64,000 nucleotides of DNA from Torreya grandis (GCA_037957365.1 JARHVA010004230.1:585501-649500); one strand, 5' to 3'; counted from the stretch's first letter, positions 48,901 to 62,966 are shown. Program-made: numbers and translations. Notes: generated from the letters alone by a model not told the origin.

Positions 48901-50085
48901 ACTTAGATAGGTTTACTCATTTCGAGCATGTTTACAATCAAAAGATTCAAAATTTATGTGTGTCTCCTATAATTTTTGAGTTTTGAATGATGCAATACAA
49001 AATATTGGGTGGTTTTACTCATTTCAAACTTGTTTACAATTAAAAGATTCAAGTTTTATGTGTGTTTCTTATAATTTTTGAATTTTGAATGATGCAACAC
49101 CAAAACATAAGTAGTTTTTCTCATTTTCAGCATGTTTAAAATCAAAACACTCAACATTTATGCATGTTTCCTATAATGTTTGAGTTTTGAATAACGTAAC
49201 ACCAAAAAATAGGTGCTTTCAATCATTTTGAGCATGTTTGCAATCAAAATATTCAAACCTTATTCATGTTTCCTATAATTCTTTAGTTCTAAATAATGTA
49301 ACACCAAAACTTAGATGGTTTTACTCATTTTGAGTATGTTTAGAATCAAAATATTCAACTCTATGTGTGTTTTATATAATTTTTGAGGTTTAAATAATGC
49401 AACACCAAAAATTAGGTATTTTTACTTCTTTTGTGCATGCTTACAATCAAAATATTCAAAATTTATGTGTGTTTCTAATAATTTTTGAGTTTTGAATAAT
49501 GTAACACCAAAAGTTAGACAATTTTACTCATTTCAAATATGTTTACAATTAAAAGATTCAAACTTTATGCATGTTTCTTATAATTTTTTAGCGTTGAAAA
49601 ATTCAACACAAAAACTTAGGTGGTTTTACTCATTTTGAGAAAATTTACAATCAAAAGACTTAAACATTATGATCGTTTCCTATAATCTCAATTTTGATTA
49701 ATGCAACACCAAAACTTAGGTTGTTTTACTCATTTCAGGCATGTTAACAATTAAAAGATTCAAACTTTAGGCACGTTTCCTATAATTTTTGAGTTTTTAA
49801 TAATACAACATGAAAACTTAGGTAATTTTACTCAATTTAACCATGTTTGCAATAAAAAAATTCAAACTTTATGTACATTTCCTATAATTTTTAAATTTTG
49901 AATAATGCAACACAAAACACTGATAATTTTATTCATTTCAAGCATGTTTATAATCAAAATATTTAAACTTTATGTGTGTTTCCTATAATTTTTGAGTTTT
50001 GAAAAATTCAACACCAAAACATAGGTGAGTTTACTCATTTATAGCATGATAACAATCAAGAGATTCAAACTTTATGCACATTTTT
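45989..50085 (+). repeat. satellite segmental duplication, second copy
   Basis: Offset about 4498 bases from the first copy at the left end, and about 4540 at the right end because of indels. Matching ends near TTTTTAATATTTT at about 50090. Around 440 bases of unrelated monomers separate the two copies. Confidence 0.93.
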
Positions 50086-53000
50086 AATATTTTTATACTT
50101 TTGAATAATACAACATGAAAACTTATATGCATTTCCTATAATTTTTGAGTTTTGAATAATGTAATAATAAAACATACATAATTGTACTCAATTTGACCAT
50201 GTTTACAATCAAAAGATTCAAACTTTATGTGTGTTTCCTACAATTTTTGAGTTTTGAAAAAAATAAAACCAAAACATAGGCAATTTTATTCATTTTGAGC
50301 ATGTTTACAATAAAAATATTCAATATTTATGCGTGTTTACTATAAATTATTAGTTTTGAATAATACAACAACAAAAATTAAGTATTTTTTCTTGTTTCAA
50401 GCATGTATACAATCAAAGAGTTCAAACAATATGTGTCTTTCTTATAATTCTTAAGTTTTGAATAATGCAATACCAAACATTAAGTGGTTTTACTCATTTC
50501 AAGCATGTTTACAATCAAAAGATTCAAATGTTATGCATATTTCCTATAATTTTTGAGTTTTGAATCATACAACACCAAAACTTAGGTGGTTTTACTCATT
50601 TTGAACATGTCTATAATTAGAATATTTAAACATTATATGTGGTTTCTATATTTTTTGAGTTTTGAATAATACAACACCAAAAATGAAATGGTTTCACTCA
50701 TTTCAAGCATGATCAGAATCAAATGATTCAAAATTTATGCACATTTTTTATATTTTTTTAGTTTTGAATCATGGAACACTAAAACTTAAGTGGTTTAATT
50801 CATTTTGAGCATGTCTAAAATCAAAAGATACAAACTTTATGTGTGTTTCCTATCATTTTTGACTTTTAAATAATACAACACCAAAACTTTGTTATTTTAC
50901 ACATTTCAAACATGTTAATAATCAAAAGAATCAAACTTTATGCATCAATAATGCAATACCAAAACTTAAACTTTTTTACTCATTTCAAGCATGTTTAGAA
51001 TCAAAAGATTCAAACTTTATGGGAGTTTTATATAATTTTTGAGTTTTGATTAATGGAAAATAAAAATTGAAGTGGTTTTACTTGTTTAGAGCATGTTTTG
51101 AATTAAAAAATTTAAACTTTACGTGGGTCTCCTATAATTTTTCTAGTTTTGAATAATGAAACACTAAAACTTAAGACATTTTACTCATTTTGAGCATGTT
51201 TACAATCAAAACATTCAAACTTTATGCATGTTTCCTATAATTTTTTAGTTTTGAATAATGCAACACTAAAACATAGGCAGTTTTATTCATTCTTTGAATA
51301 TGTTTACAATTAAAAGATTCAAAATTTATGTGTTTCTGATCATTTTTGAGTTTTAAATAATGCAACACCAATACTTAAGTAGTTTTCCTCATTTAGAGCA
51401 TATTTTCAATCGAAATATTTAAATTTTATTCATGTTTCCTATAATTTTTATGTTTTGAATAATTCAAGATCCAAACTTAGAAGGGTTTACTCATTTTTAG
51501 CATGTTAACAATCAAAATATTCAAACTTTATGCACATTTCCTATAATTTTTTACTTTTGAATAATAAAAATCCAAAACTTAATTGGTTTTACTCATTTAG
51601 AGCATGTTTACATTAATAGGATTCAAACTTTATGTGCATTTCCTATAATTTTTGAGTTTTGAATAATGCAACAACAAAACTTAGGTGGTTTTACTCATTT
51701 CAGGCATGTTTACAATCAAAATAATCAAACTTTATGCATACTTCCTATAATCTTTGAGTTCTAAATAATGTAACCCCAAAACTGAAGTCATTTTACTCAT
51801 TTTTAGCATGTTTACAATCAAAAGATTCAAACTTTATGTGTATTTCCTATAATTTTTGAGTTTAGAATAATGCAACTCTAAAACATAGGTAGCTTTACTC
51901 ATTTTGATAATGTTTACAATTAAAAGATTTAAACTTTATGTGCATTTCTTATGTTTTTGAGTTTTGAATAATGCAACACCAAAAATTGGGTAGGTTTACT
52001 CATTTTGAGCATTTTTAAAATCAAAAGATTATAATTTTATGTGCATTTCCTATAATTTTTGAGTTTTGAATAATACAATAGAAAAAAATTAAGTGGATTT
52101 ACTCATTTTGAGCATGTTTACAATCAAAAGAATCAAATTTTATGTGTATTTCTTATAATTGTTGAGTTTGGAATAATTCAACACCAAAACATAGGTTGTT
52201 TTACTTGTTTCAAGCATGTTTCAGATCAAAAGATTCAAACTTTATGTAGGTTTCCTATAATTTTTGAGTTTTAAATAATGAAACAACAAAACTTAGGTGG
52301 TTTTACCTATTTCAAGCATGTTTACCATCAAAATATTCAACTTTATGCATGTTTCCTATAATTTTAGAGTTTCTAATAATGCAACACCAAAACATAGGTG
52401 TCTTTACTCATTTTGAGCATGTTTACAATCAAATCTATCAAACTTTATGGACATTTCCTATATTTTTGTAGTTTTGAATAATGCAACAACAAAACTTAGG
52501 TAGTTTTACTCATTTCAAGCATTTTTACAATCAAAATATTCAAATTTTATGCATGTTTCCTATACTTTTTGTGTTTTGAATAATGTAACTCCAAAACTTA
52601 GGTAGTTTTACTCATTTTGAGCATGTTTATAATCAAAATATTCAAACTCTATGTTAATTTCCTATATTTTTTGAGTTTTGAATAATGCAACACCAAAACA
52701 TAAGTGGTTTTACTCATTTTGAGTATGTTTACAATCAAAAGTTTAAAACTTTATGATCAGTTGCATTAATTTTATAGTTTTAAATAATATAACAAAAGAA
52801 CATAGGTAGTTTTACTCATTTCAAGCATGTTTACAATCAAAAGATTCATATTTTATGTGTGTTTCCTATAATTTTTGAGTTTACAATAATACAACACCAA
52901 ATCTTAGGCAATTTTCATCATTTTGAGCATGTTTACAATCAAAATATAAGTATTTTTACTCATTTTGAGCAAGTTTAGAATCAAAAGATTTAAACTTTTT

Positions 53001-56000
53001 GCACATTTCCTATAACAATTGAGATTCAAATAATGCAACAACAAAACTTAATCAATTTTACTCATTTCAAGCATGTTTACAATCAAAAGATTTAAACTTT
53101 AAACATATTTTCTATAATGTTTGAGTTTTGGATAATGTAAGGCCAAATCTTATGTGGTTTTACTTATTTTGAGCATGTTTACAATCAAAAGAGTCAAACT
53201 TTATGCACATTTCTTATAATTTATTTTGTTTTGAATAATGTAACAACAAATCATAGGTAGTATTACTCGTTTAAAGCATGTTTGCAATCAAAAGAATCAA
53301 ATTTTATGCACATTTCCTATTTTTTTTTTAATAATGCAATGTCAAAAGTTAAGTAATTTTACTCATTTTGAGCATGTTTACAATCAAAAGATTAAAAATT
53401 TATACATGTTTCCTATAATTTTTGAGTTTTGAGTAATGCAACACCAAAACATAGTAGGTTTACTCATTTTGAGCATATTTACAATAAAATATTCAAAATT
53501 TATGAATGTTTACTATAACTTTTGAGTTTTGAAAAATGCAACACTAAAACTTAGCCAGTATTTCTCATTTTGAGCATGTTTACAATCAAAAGATTTAAAC
53601 TTTATGTGTCTTTCATATAATTTTTGTGTTTTGAATAATGCAACACTAAAAATTAGGTGGTTTTACTCATTGAAAGCATGTTTACAATCTAAAGATTCAA
53701 ACTTTATGCATTTCCTATTATTTTTGAGTTTGAAAAAATGTAACACCAAAACATAGGTGGTTTGACTTGTTTCGAGAATGTCTACAATCAAAGATTAAAA
53801 ATTTATGCATTTTTCCTATAATTTTTGAGTTTTGAATAATGCAACAATAAAACTTATGTGGTTTTAGTTGTTTTGATCATGTTTAAAATAACATGAATCA
53901 AACTTTGTGTGTTTCTTATAATTTTTGAGGTTTAAATAGTGAAACACTAAAACTTAGGTAGTTTTACTCATTTCAAGCATGTTTACAATCAAAGGATTCA
54001 AACATTATGCGTATTTCCTAATTTTTTTTAGTTTGGAATAATGTAACACCAAAAATTAGGTGGGTTTACTCATTTCAAGCATGTTTAAAATTAAAATATT
54101 CAAACTTTATATATGTTTCCTATAATTTTTTGAGTTTTGAATAATGCCACACCAAAACTTAGGTAGTTTTACTCATTTTGAGAATGTTTACAATAAAAAT
54201 ATTAAAAATTTATGTGCATTTCCTATAATTTTTGAGTTTTTAATAGTGCAACATGAAAACACAACTTTACTCATTTTGAGCATGTTTACAATTAAAAAAT
54301 TTAAACTTTATGCGCATTTCCTATAATTTTTTAGTTTTGAATAATGCAACATGAAAACATGGGTGGTTTTACTCATTTCAAGCATGTTTACAATCAAAAG
54401 ATTCAAAATTTATGCACATTTTCTATAATTTTTTAGTTTGGAATAATGCAACACCAAAAATTAAGTGTTTTTACTCCTTTCAAGCATGTTTAAAATCAAA
54501 ATATTCAAACTTTATGCATGTTTCCTATTATTTTTTGAGTTTTAAATAATGCCACACCAAAACTTAGGTAGTTTTACTCATTTCAAGCATGTTTACAATC
54601 AAAATATTAAAATTTATGTCCATTTCCTATAATTTTTGAGTTTTTAATAATGCAACATGAAAACTTATACAGTTTTTTTCATTCTGGGCATGTTTACAAT
54701 CAAAAAATTTAAACTTTATGCGCATTTCCTATAACTTTTGAGTTTTGAATAATTCAACATGAAAACATGGGTAGTTTTACTCATTTCAAGCATTTTTACA
54801 ATCAAAAGATTCAAAATTTATGCACATTTCCTATAATTTTTAGTTTTGAATAATACAACACCAAAATTTAGGCAATTTTACTCATTTCGAGCATGTTTAC
54901 AATCAAAAGATTCAAACTTTATGCATGTTTTCTATGACTTTTTAGTTTTAAATAATGTAACACCAAAACTTAGGTGGTTTTACTCATTTCAAGCATGTTT
55001 ACAATAAAAAAGATTTAAAATTATGTGCATTTCATATAATTTTGAGTTTTGAATAATGAAACACCAAAACTTAGGCAATTTCTCTCATTTTGAACATGTT
55101 TACAATCAAAATATTCAAACTTTATGCAATTTTCCTATAGTTTTTTTGTTTTTAATAATGTAACACCAAAACCTAGGTAGTTTTACTCTTTTTGAATGTT
55201 TTTATAATCAAAGATTCAAACTTTATTTGCATTTTATATAATTTTTGAGTTGTGAATAATGCAACACTAATACTTAGGTGGTTTTACTCATTTTAATCAT
55301 GTTTAGAATCACAATATTCAAACTTTATGTGTCTTTCCTATAATTTTTGAGTTTTGAATAATGCAACACCAAAACATAGGTGGTTTTACCTATTTTGAGC
55401 AAGTTTACAATCAAAAAAATCAAACTTTATGCATATTTCCTATAATTTTTGAGTTTTGAATAATGCAACACTAAAACTTAGGTGGTTTACTCATTTTGAG
55501 CATGATTACAATCAAAAGATTCAAACTTTATGCATATTTCTTTTAATTTTTGAGTTTTGAATAATGTAACACCAAAACATAAATGGATTTACTCATTTTG
55601 ACCATGTTTACAATCAAAAGATTCAAAATTTATATGAATGTTTATAATTTTTGAGTTTTGAATAATGCAACACCAAAACATGGGTGGTTTTACACATTTT
55701 GAGAATGTTTATAATCAAAATATTCAAACTTTATATGGGGTTCCTTTATTTTTTGTGTTTTGAATTATATAACACCAAAACTAAAGTAGTTTTACTCATT
55801 TTGAGCATGTTTACAATCAAAATAGTCAAATTTTATAAGTCTTTTGTATAATTTTTGAGTTTTTAATAATGAAAAAATAAAGCTTAGGCAATTTTACTTG
55901 TTTCAAGCATGTTTATAATCAAATGATTAAAAATTTATGGCATTTCCTATAATTTTTGAGTTTTGAATAATGCAATGCAAAAAATTATGTGGTTTTACTT

Positions 56001-57912
56001 ATTTCGAGCATGTTTATAATCAAAAAATTCTAAATTTATATGTGTTTCTTATAATTTTTGAGTTTTGAATAATGCAACACCAAAACTTAAGTGGTTTTAC
56101 TTATTTTAAGCATGTTTAGAATTAAAAGATTCAAACCTTATGTTTTTTTAATAATTTTTGAATATGGAATAATGCAACACCAAAACTTAGGTAGTTTCAC
56201 TCATTTTGAGCATGTTTACAATGAAAATATTCAAAATTTATGTGCATTTCCTATAATATTTAAAATTTTGAATATTTTTAAATTTTGGGCATGTTTACAA
56301 TCAAAAGATTCAAAATTTATCCTATTTATTATAATTTTTGAGTTTTGAATAATTTGACACCTAAACTTAAGTCATTTTACTCATTTCATGCAACATTACA
56401 ATTACAAGATTCAATTTTTTTCACATTTTCTATAATTTTTTACTTGTGAATAATGTGACACCAAAACTTAGGTAGTTTTATTTATTTTGAGCATGTTTAC
56501 AATCAAAAGATTCAAATTTTATGCATATTTTTTATAATTTTTTATTTTTGACTAATGCAACACAAAACTTAAGTAGTTTTACTCATTTCAAGCATGTTTA
56601 CAATCAAAATATTCAAACTTTATGCACGCTTATTATAATTTTTGAGTTTTAAATAATGAAACACCAAAACATAAGTGGTTTTACTTGTTTCAATCATGTT
56701 TACAATCAAGAGATTCAAACTTTATGTGTGTCTCCTTTAATTTTTGAGTTTTGAATAATGCAACACTGAAACTTAGGTAGTTTTACTCATTTTGAGCATG
56801 TTTACAATGGAAAGATTCAAAATTTATGCATGATTGATATATTTTTTGTGTTTTGAATAATGTAACACCAAAACCTAGGTAATTTTACTCATTTTGAGCA
56901 TGTTTACAATCAAAATATTCAAACTTTATGCGTGTTTCCTATAATTTTTTAGTTTTGAATATTGCAACTCTAAAACATAAGTGGTTTTACTTGTTTTGAG
57001 AATGTTTAATACCAATAGATTCAAACTTTATCCATGTTTCCTATAATTTTTTAGTTTTGAATAATGTAACATAAAAACTAAGGAAATTTTATTTGTTTTG
57101 AGCATGTTTACAACAATTTTTGAGTTTGGAATCATGAAACACCAATCTTTAGGTGGTTTGACTCATTTTGAGCATGTTTATACTAAAAAAATTCAAAATT
57201 TATGTGTGTTTCATTTAATTTTTGTGTTTAAAATATTGTAACATCAAAACTTAAGTAGTTTAACTTGTTTTGATCATGTTTACAATCAAAATATTCAAAA
57301 CTTATGCATGTTTCTTGTAATTTTTGAGTTTTGAATAGCGCAACACAAAAGCATAAGTAGTTTTACTTATTTTGAGCATGTTAAAATCAAAAGATTTAAA
57401 CCTTGTGTATTTCCAATATTTTTTGAGTTTTAAATAATGCAACATCAAAAATTAGGTGGTTTTAACCTTTTCAATCATGTTTACAATAATAATATTTAAA
57501 CTTTATGCATTTTTCCTATAATTTTTGTTTTTTGAATAATGCATCACCAAAACTTAGGCAGTTTTACTCATTTTGAGTAGGTTTACATTCAAAATTTTAA
57601 AATTTGTGAACATTTCCTATGATTTTTGAGTTTTGAATAATGGAACAGAAAACTTAGGCAGATTTACTCAATTCAAGCATGTTTACAATCAAAAGATTCA
57701 CACTTTATGCATGTTTCCTATAATTTTTTAGTTTTAAATAATGCAAAACAAAAACATAGGTGATTTTACCCATTTTTAGCATGTTTACTATTAAAATATT
57801 CAAACTTTATGTGTGTTTCCTATAACTTTTGAGTTCTAAATAATGCAACACCAAAACATACCTAGTTTTACTCATTTTGAGCATGTTTACAATCAAAGGA
57901 TTCAAAATTTAT

Positions 57913-57920
57913 CCACATTT
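57913..57920. repeat. target-site duplication, left copy (CCACATTT)
   Basis: Eight bases of satellite sequence, repeated at 58392-58399 on the other side of the insertion. Confidence 0.75.
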
Positions 57921-58391
57921 TTGGTATCCATTGAAAATGTAGTAGACAAAAATGTAGTAGTTAAAAACATAGCATAAAAAACATAGTGAGGATAAAATGT
58001 AGTGAGGACAAAACATTACAAGAACAAAAAATTACAAGAACAATACATAGCAAAGGATACACACACATCAAATATGACATAACTTTTAAATAATGGTCAA
58101 AACTCATGAAATCACATTTTACTCTATTATTTGTCTTGTGAATTTGGTACATTACTTTTCCACTGTGAAATGTTAACTACCATCACCAAAATGAACTAGA
58201 CAACAAATAAACAATGTGTTCATCACTAAAAAGTCCTAATTATTCTCCTAACTATATTTTTTCAATATTACCAATACTGTTATGTTTTTTCCTCACTCCA
58301 TTTTAAACCTTACGATGTTTTGTCATACTAAGTTTTTATCATACTACATTTTTTACTGCTACATTTGTGGCTACTACATTATCACATAGAG
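57921..58391. mobile_element. MITE-like insertion with long terminal inverted repeats
   Basis: 471 bp of non-satellite DNA breaking one monomer. The left end (AATGTAGTAGACAAAAATG...) and the reverse complement of the right end (AATGTAGTAGCCACAAATG...) match over about 90-100 bases with indels, making imperfect terminal inverted repeats built from an ATGTAGTA-type word. The outermost dozen bases are poorly conserved. No transposase. An 8-bp target duplication fits hAT elements; long TIRs would also fit Mutator-like ones (usually 9 bp). Superfamily undecided. Confidence 0.8.
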
Positions 58392-58399
58392 CCACATTT
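58392..58399. repeat. target-site duplication, right copy (CCACATTT)
   Basis: Exact copy of 57913-57920; the satellite monomer resumes here with TTTCCTCTAATTTTTG. Confidence 0.75.
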
Positions 58400-61300
58400 C
58401 CTCTAATTTTTGAGTTTTGAATAATACAATACCATAACATAGGTTATTTTAGTCATTTTGAGTAAGTTTATAATCAAAACCTTCAAACTTTAAGGTGTTT
58501 CCTATATTTTTTGAGTTTTGAATAATGAAACACCAAAACTTAGGTGGTTTTATTCATTTTGAGCAAATTTATAATCAAAAGATTCAAGATTTATGTACGT
58601 TTTTTATAATTTTTGAGTTTTTAATGATGCAAAAACAAAACTTAAGAAATTTTACTCATTTTAAGCATATTGACAATCAAAATCTTCAAACGTAATGCAT
58701 CTTTCCTATAACTTTTGAGTTTTGAATAATACAACACCAAAACTAAAATAATTTTACTCATTTTGAGCATGTTTATAATCAAAATATTCAAAATTTATGT
58801 GCATTTCCTATAATTTTTTAGTATTGAATAATGTAATGCCATAATTTAGGCAATTTTAGTCATTTAGAGCATATTTACAAATAAAAGATCTAAAATTTAT
58901 GCATGTTTCCTATAATTTTTGAGTTTTTAATAATGTAACACCAAAACTTAGTCAATTCTACTCATTTTGAGCATGTTTACAATCAAAAGATTCAAAGTTT
59001 ATGCACATTTCCTATTATTTTTAAAATTTTGAATAATGAAATACCAAAATAGAGGTTTTTTTACCCATTTCGAGCATGTTTACAATCCAAATATTCAAAA
59101 TTTATGTGTGTTTCCTATATTTTTTGAGTTTGGAATAATAAAACACCAAAACGTAGGCATTTTGACTTGTTTTGAGCATGTTTACATTCAAAAAATTCAA
59201 AACTTATGCATGTTTCCTTATAATTTTAAAGTTTTGAATAATGCAACATCAAAACTTAACCGATTTTACTTGTTTCAACCATGTTTACAATCAAAATATT
59301 CAAAATTTATACATTTTTCTTGTAATTTTTGAGTTTTGAATAGTGCAACAATAAAACATAGTGGCTTTACTTTTTCAAGCATGTTTACAATCAAAAGATT
59401 CAAACTTTATGCATGTTTCATATACTTTGTGAGTTCTAAATAATGCAGCACTAAAACATAGGTGGTTTTACTCCTTTTGAGCATGTATACAATCAAAATA
59501 ATTAAATTTTATGTGTGTTTCCTATAATTTTTGAGTTTTGAAAAATGCAACACCAAAACCTAGGTAATTTTACTCGGTTCAAGCATGTTTACAATCAAAA
59601 CATTAAAACTTTATCTACGCTTCCTATATTTTTTTAGTTTTGAATAATTCAACATGAGAACTTAGGTGGTTTTACTCTATTCAAGCATGCTTATGCATGT
59701 TTCTTATACTTTTTGAGTTTTGAATAATGCAACACCAAAACATAGGTGGTTTTACTCATTTAAAGCATGTTTAGAATCAAAAGATTCAAAGTTTATATAT
59801 GTTTCTTATAATTTTTAAATCTTGAATAATAAACAATAAAAATTAGGTAGTTTTACTCTTTTTGAGTAGTTTACAATCAAAAGATTCAAACTTTATGCAT
59901 TTTTTCTATAATTTTAAAGTTTTGTATAATGAAACACTAAAACTTAAGAGGTTTTACTCATTTCAAGCAAGTTGACAATCAAAATATTCAAACTTTATGC
60001 ATGTTTCCTATAGTTTTTAAAATTTTAAATAATGTAACACCAATATTTAGGTAGTTTTACTCATTTTGTGCATGTTTACATTCAAAAGATTTAAATTATA
60101 TGCACATTTCCTATAATTTTTGAGTTTTGAATAATGTAACATGAAAATTTAGATGGTTTTACTTGTTTAGAGCATGTTTACAATCAAAAGTTTCAAAATT
60201 TTTGTGCATCTCCTATAATTTTTGAGTTTTGAATAATGCAACACCAAAACTTAGGTAGTTTTACTCATTTCATGCATGTTTATAATCACAAGATTCAAAC
60301 TTTATAAACATTCTCTATAAATTCTTAGATTTGAATAATGCAACACCAAAACCTAGGTAGATATACTCTTTTCAAGCATGTTTATAATCAAAGATTTAAA
60401 ATTTATGCATGTTTTCTATAATTTTTTAATTGTGAATAATGTAACACCAAAACATAGGTGGTTTTACTCGTTACAAGCATGTTTACAATCAAAAGATTCA
60501 AACTTTATGTGTGTTCCTTATAATTTTTGTGTTTTAAATAATGCAACACCGAAACATAGGTAGTTTTAGTCATTTCCAGCACGTTTACATTCAAATGATT
60601 CAAACTTTATGTGTGTTTACCATAATTGTTTTATTTTGAATAATTAAATACCAAATTTTCAGTGGTTTTACTCATTTTGAACATGTTTAAAATCAAAATA
60701 TTCAAACTTTATGCACATTTCCTAGCATTTTTGAATTTTGAATAATGCAACACAAAAACTTAGGCACTTTTACTCATTTTGAGCTTGTTTACAATCAAAA
60801 GATTTAAACTTTATCTATGTTTCCTATAATTTTTGAGTTTTAAATAATGCAACACTAAAACTTAAGTTGTTTCACTCATTTTGAGAATGTTTACAATCAA
60901 AAGATTCAAACTTTATGTGTGTGTCACCTATAAATTTTGAGTTTTGAATAATGCAACACCAAAACTTAGGTAGTTTTACTCATTTTGAGCATGTTTATAA
61001 TCAAAAGATTCAAACTTATACATGTTTCCTATAATTCTTGATTTTTGAATAAGGCAACAACCATATAGAATTTGTTTTACTCAGCTCAAGCATGTTTATA
61101 GTCTAAAGATTAAAACTTTATAGGCATTTCTAATCATTTTTTAGCTTTGAATAATGTAACACCAAAACTTAGGTGGTTTTACTTATTTTGAGCACGTCTA
61201 CAATCAAAACATTCAAACTTTATGGAGTTTCCTATAATTTTTGAGTTTTGAATAATGCAACACTTAAAATTAGGTGGTTTTACTCATTTCAAAAATATTT

Positions 61301-62806
61301 AAAATAAAAAGATTTAAAATTTATGCATGTTTTCTATAATTTTTGAGTTTTGAATAATGCAACACCAAACATAAGCAATTTTAGTTATTTCAAGCATGTT
61401 TATAATCAAAAGATTCAAATTTTATGCACATTTACTATCATTTTTGAGTTTTAAATAATGAAACAACAAAACATAAGAGGTTTTACACATTTTGAGCATG
61501 TTTAGAATCAAAAGACTCAAAATTTATGATAATTTCTAATAATTTTTTAGTTTTAAATAATGCAACACCAAAACATAAGGTGTTTTACTCATTCCAAGCA
61601 TGTTTAGAATCAAAAGATTCAAACTTTATGTGCATTTCATAGAATTTTTGAATTTTGAATAATGCAAGACCAAACTTTTACTCAAACTTTATGCACATTT
61701 TATGAATTTTTTAGTTTTAGGTGGTTTTTACTCATTTTGAGCATGTTTACAATCAAAAGATTTAATATTTATACCTATTTCCTAATTTCTTTGAGTTTTG
61801 AATAATGCAACACCAAAACTTAGGAAAACATAAGCAATTTTACTCTTTTTGAGCATGTTTACTATCAAAATATTCAAAATTTATCTGGGTTTTCTATAAT
61901 TTTTGAGTTTTGAATAATGCAACACCAACTATTAAGTGGTTTTACTCATTTTAGAGCATATTTAGAATCAAAAGATTTAAACTTTTTTCTTATAATTTTT
62001 GAGTTTTGAATAATAAAACACCAATACTTAAGTAATTTTATTTGTTTGGAGCATGTTTAAAATTAAAAGATTCAAACTTTATGTGGATTTTCTATAATTT
62101 TAGAGTTTTAACTAAAGTAACACCAAAACATAAGTGGTTTTACTCATTTCAAGAATGTTTAGAAATAAAAGGTTCAATATTTATGTGGATTTCATATAAT
62201 ATTGAGTTTTGAATAGTGAAACACCAAAACTTAAGTGGTTTTACTCATTTCAAACATGTTTACAATTAAAAGATTCAAAATTTATGTAGGTTTCCTTAAA
62301 TTTTTAAGTTTTGAATAATTAAACACCAAAACTTAGGTGGTTTTACTCATTTTGAGGATGTTTGCATTAAAAAAATTTAGAATTTATGTGATTTTTCTAT
62401 ATTTTAAAAATTTAGACTTTATGTGATTTTTCTATATTTTTTGAGTTTTGTATAATGTAACACCAAAAATTAAGTAATTTTACATTTTTTGAGCATGTTT
62501 ACAATCAAAATATTCAATCTTTATGTGTATTTCTTATAATTTTTTAGATTTGAGTAATGTAATAGCAAAGTTTAAGTGGTTTTACACATTTTGAGCATGT
62601 TTTCAATCAAAAGATTCAAAATTTACATGTGTTTCCTATAAGTTTTGAGTTTTGAATAATGAAACACCAAAAATTAATAAAATTTATTCATTTTTATCAT
62701 GTTTATAGTCATAAGATTCAAACATTGTGCATGTTTCTTATAATTTGTGAGTTTTAAATAATGCAACACCAAAACTTAGGTAGTTTTACTCATTTTGAGC
62801 ATGTTT

Positions 62807-62966
62807 TTTATATGATCAGGTAAATAAACTAGGTTTACAAGGATATAGTAATGATAAAAGTGTTATATAAAATATTAGCAAGCCATGAAGGATAACTTAA
62901 TAAAAAACAACAAAAAACTAACTAGTTAATCCCTTAACAACAACATCAAACACAATAAAAAAATAG
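62807..62966. other. short AT-rich spacer
   Basis: Non-satellite AT-rich DNA between the array and the minus-strand coding relic; nothing recognised. Confidence 0.4.

Larger units (their letters stand above)
33056..62806 (+). repeat. satellite array, 102-bp monomer, about 290 head-to-tail copies
   Basis: Every ~102 bases the same landmarks recur in the same order and orientation: AATTTTTGAGTTTTGAATAA, TGCAACACCAAAAC, TTTTACTCATTTTGAGCATG, TTACAATCAAAAGATTCAAA, CTTTATGCATGTTTCCTA. Monomers differ by substitutions and small indels, commonly 10-20% by eye. The array starts with a partial monomer near 33056, ends abruptly inside one at about 62806 (GAGCATGTTT), and is interrupted once by an insertion at 57921-58391. 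The monomer length is a multiple of three, so short in-frame peptides run through neighbouring copies; these are not genes. Both edges of the array are in the window. Confidence 0.97.

Noticed and set aside
57961..58152. Minus-strand ORF of 63 codons
   Set aside because: Lies wholly inside the MITE-like insertion and spans one inverted end; no coding evidence.
42963..60563. Plus-strand ORFs of 60-98 codons at 42963, 44949, 47461, 54144, 56091, 59036 and 60378
   Set aside because: All are read-throughs of the 102-bp satellite monomer, whose length is a multiple of three; they share the same repeated peptide.
33056..62806. CRISPR-like regular repeats
   Set aside because: The repeat fills the whole period with no unique spacers, and the context is eukaryotic retroelements; this is a satellite.
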